From: JBBATK01 sp044228285
Lineage (GTDB): Bacteria; Bacteroidota; Ignavibacteria; Kapaibacteriales; NICIL-2
Length of the DNA: 15,964 nucleotides
NCBI GenBank assembly: GCA_044228285.1
Contig: JBGAVD010000014.1
Span: 1 to 15,964, forward strand
Reading direction: 5' to 3'
Shown here: positions 14,669 through 15,964 of the stretch, one piece after another
Layout: each line of letters starts with the position of its first letter
How positions within the stretch are numbered: position 1 is the stretch's first letter
Position numbers and translations under genes: made by a program
Notes under the pieces: model-generated
Told to the model about the DNA's origin: nothing
What the model saw: only the letters and a program-made list of their open reading frames with translations
The model's database searches: none

Positions 14669-15964
14669 TCACGGAAGAGTGCAATGTGTGTCAGTATCCA
14701 CAGTATAGAAGATTGTGGCATTGTTTGTCACAGGGCTTGGATTACAAAGTTCTAGTACGGCATGACCCGTGGAGCTAGTTGGCAACGGTACATCAAACTC
14801 ATCTTCGGTACTCACTCCTGTCGCGGTATCCGCTGGGTTGCGAAAGTACGGCTGAATCATCGGCATCCATGAGCCACGAGTATAGGTCGGTGTCGCCCCA
14901 ACAGTTCCCAAATAGTCTCTATGAGCATAACCCAAGTTCCCAACAGTGGGAAAGAGCGCTTGCCAAGAACCACTATCCAAGCTATTCGTACTGTGAAAAT
15001 TGCGAAACGCGAAGACCGTATCATTGACACGCTGCCCACTCCTGTTGTACTTCCGAAATCGCTTGTCAAGAATCAAGTTACAGTTTGCTGCACCCTTGTT
15101 CTGGTCATCAATCGCACTTAACTGCACTCCTGAACGTTTAGCTGACGCTTCAAGATCTAAACCAGCGTATAACAATTGCACTGCGGATACCCACAAGGTG
15201 CCCGAACTGATCATGAGATCAAGTGGTGAGTCATAAAGGCGAGTGGTAAGTGTATCATACAGAAAATAAGCTGTAAGATCATCCCGACCTTTTTTAGACC
15301 TTAACTGTGAAGAAGGTATCATCTGCCCTGGCATTCCAGTTGCTTCATCATGATAATAGAACCTAAATCTCACATTGTCATCGTTGCCGAAAGCGTCCTT
15401 AAAGAAAACCTGTAACCCAGCTAGTAGACTACCAGACGAGTTTGCTGCTGCCTTGAGATCAAATCGCATCGCAAATTCTCCCGAGCCGCTGCCACCGGGG
15501 TCGCCGATTGCAGTACTCACGCTAAACTCAGAGTTTTGATAGCCATGTAGATTCAATCCACAAAGGCTCAGGTACGGGCCAAAAAACAAAGTGGTAAAAC
15601 GAGCAACATCTCCTATCGGCTTTGCATCGAAGTACGAGAACGCGTTGTTGCAAAAGAAGTCCTGTTGCTGTGAGACTTCATTATCCAAGCTATCTGCGTC
15701 CCCGCCGAGGCTTTGAACTCGAAGTCGCAAGGTGACACTTTTTGAACCGATCCTGTTTGTAAATAATGGTCTTGCATCCCACGTAGGCATAGGCACTCGA
15801 ATACTGGATGCAGCCCTAACAAATGGAACATAGACGACACGACTATACACGACCCCTTGCGTTCTTGTATCACGGATTTGGGCTTCGATACTGCAACCGT
15901 CTTGAGCAAGGCTATTGTTGACTATTCGGGCATAGAGTGGCATCATCCCACATTGGCTGGCTGG
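14669..15964 (-). CDS. 3' part of an unrecognised, probably secreted protein (5' end outside window)
   Basis: The frame is open to the right edge; before the first internal Met (15946) it reads PASQCG without a stop, so the gene is 5'-truncated here. At least 431 residues are visible. It is rich in Ser, Asn, Gly, Thr and aromatic residues, with few charged clusters, as in extracellular beta-sandwich proteins. About residues 135-240 resemble the beta-sandwich segments of secreted proteases and surface proteins (EFAMRFDLK ... LAGLQVFFKDAFGNDDNVRFRFYY ... GMPGQMI). The end (TSSTGHAVLELCNPSPVTNNATIFYTVDTDTHCTLP) is not a T9SS sorting domain. No catalytic motif was recognised, and the function is unknown. 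The next 208 bases on the left (14461-14668) hold no gene I can support. Confidence 0.65.
   Translation of the reverse strand, partial: PASQCGMMPLYARIVNNSLAQDGCSIEAQIRDTRTQGVVYSRVVYVPFVRAASSIRVPMPTWDARPLFTNRIGSKSVTLRLRVQSLGGDADSLDNEVSQQQDFFCNNAFSYFDAKPIGDVARFTTLFFGPYLSLCGLNLHGYQNSEFSVSTAIGDPGGSGSGEFAMRFDLKAAANSSGSLLAGLQVFFKDAFGNDDNVRFRFYYHDEATGMPGQMIPSSQLRSKKGRDDLTAYFLYDTLTTRLYDSPLDLMISSGTLWVSAVQLLYAGLDLEASAKRSGVQLSAIDDQNKGAANCNLILDKRFRKYNRSGQRVNDTVFAFRNFHSTNSLDSGSWQALFPTVGNLGYAHRDYLGTVGATPTYTRGSWMPMIQPYFRNPADTATGVSTEDEFDVPLPTSSTGHAVLELCNPSPVTNNATIFYTVDTDTHCTLP

Overview
The window looks like a chromosome piece from a Gram-negative bacterium of the FCB group (Bacteroidota, Ignavibacteriota, Chlorobiota or Kapabacteria relatives). 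The best evidence is the 1055-residue secreted protein at 5432-8599, which ends in a type IX secretion (T9SS) type-A sorting domain and carries Bacteroidota-style YWFDG repeats and a PKD domain. Clear Shine-Dalgarno sequences stand before several genes (AGGAG at 3091, CGGAGG at 5422, TGGAG at 10343, TGAGG at 11646). With a flagellar flhB and a complex I nuoC also present, this points to an Ignavibacteria/Kapabacteria-like lineage rather than classical Bacteroidia, which mostly lack Shine-Dalgarno use. The lineage is inference.

Layout, left to right. 1-125: possible tail of an upstream gene, a strong hairpin and a rho-independent terminator. 249-593: small MmcQ/YjbR-fold protein. 594-1460: gene-free region holding a near-perfect head-to-tail duplication of a ~150-bp unit with small inverted repeats. 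1461-3998: a Tat-exported, probably lipid-anchored FAD oxidoreductase followed by a YitT-family membrane protein. 3999-4359: cluster of direct and inverted GTCTCAGC/GCTGAG repeats. 4360-8599: two-gene unit for secreted proteins, a right-handed beta-helix protein and the large multidomain T9SS cargo. 8646-8679: perfect 15-bp hairpin between convergent genes. 8717-9526 (minus): ECF-type sigma factor with an odd repeat-bearing N-terminal extension. 9653-10352: gene-free divergent region with DnaA-box-like words. 10353-12256: flhB and nuoC, each without its usual operon partners. 12466-14460 (minus): YgjP-type zinc peptidase and a Tat-exported NAPE-PLD-like metallo-beta-lactamase-fold hydrolase. 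14669-15964 (minus): the 3' part of an unrecognised large, probably secreted protein.

Much of the coding capacity concerns the cell envelope: two Tat substrates, two Sec-type secreted proteins (one with a T9SS tag), a membrane transporter-like protein, a flagellar export gate subunit and a likely secreted fragment. Nothing here is a defence island, CRISPR array, prophage or insertion sequence. The less ordinary signals are non-coding: the ~150-bp tandem duplication, the 4000-4126 repeat cluster, and recurrent short palindromes with three-base GAA/GGA-type loops, several closed by C-G, a geometry known for very stable DNA mini-hairpins. No dedicated new enzymatic system could be identified with confidence.
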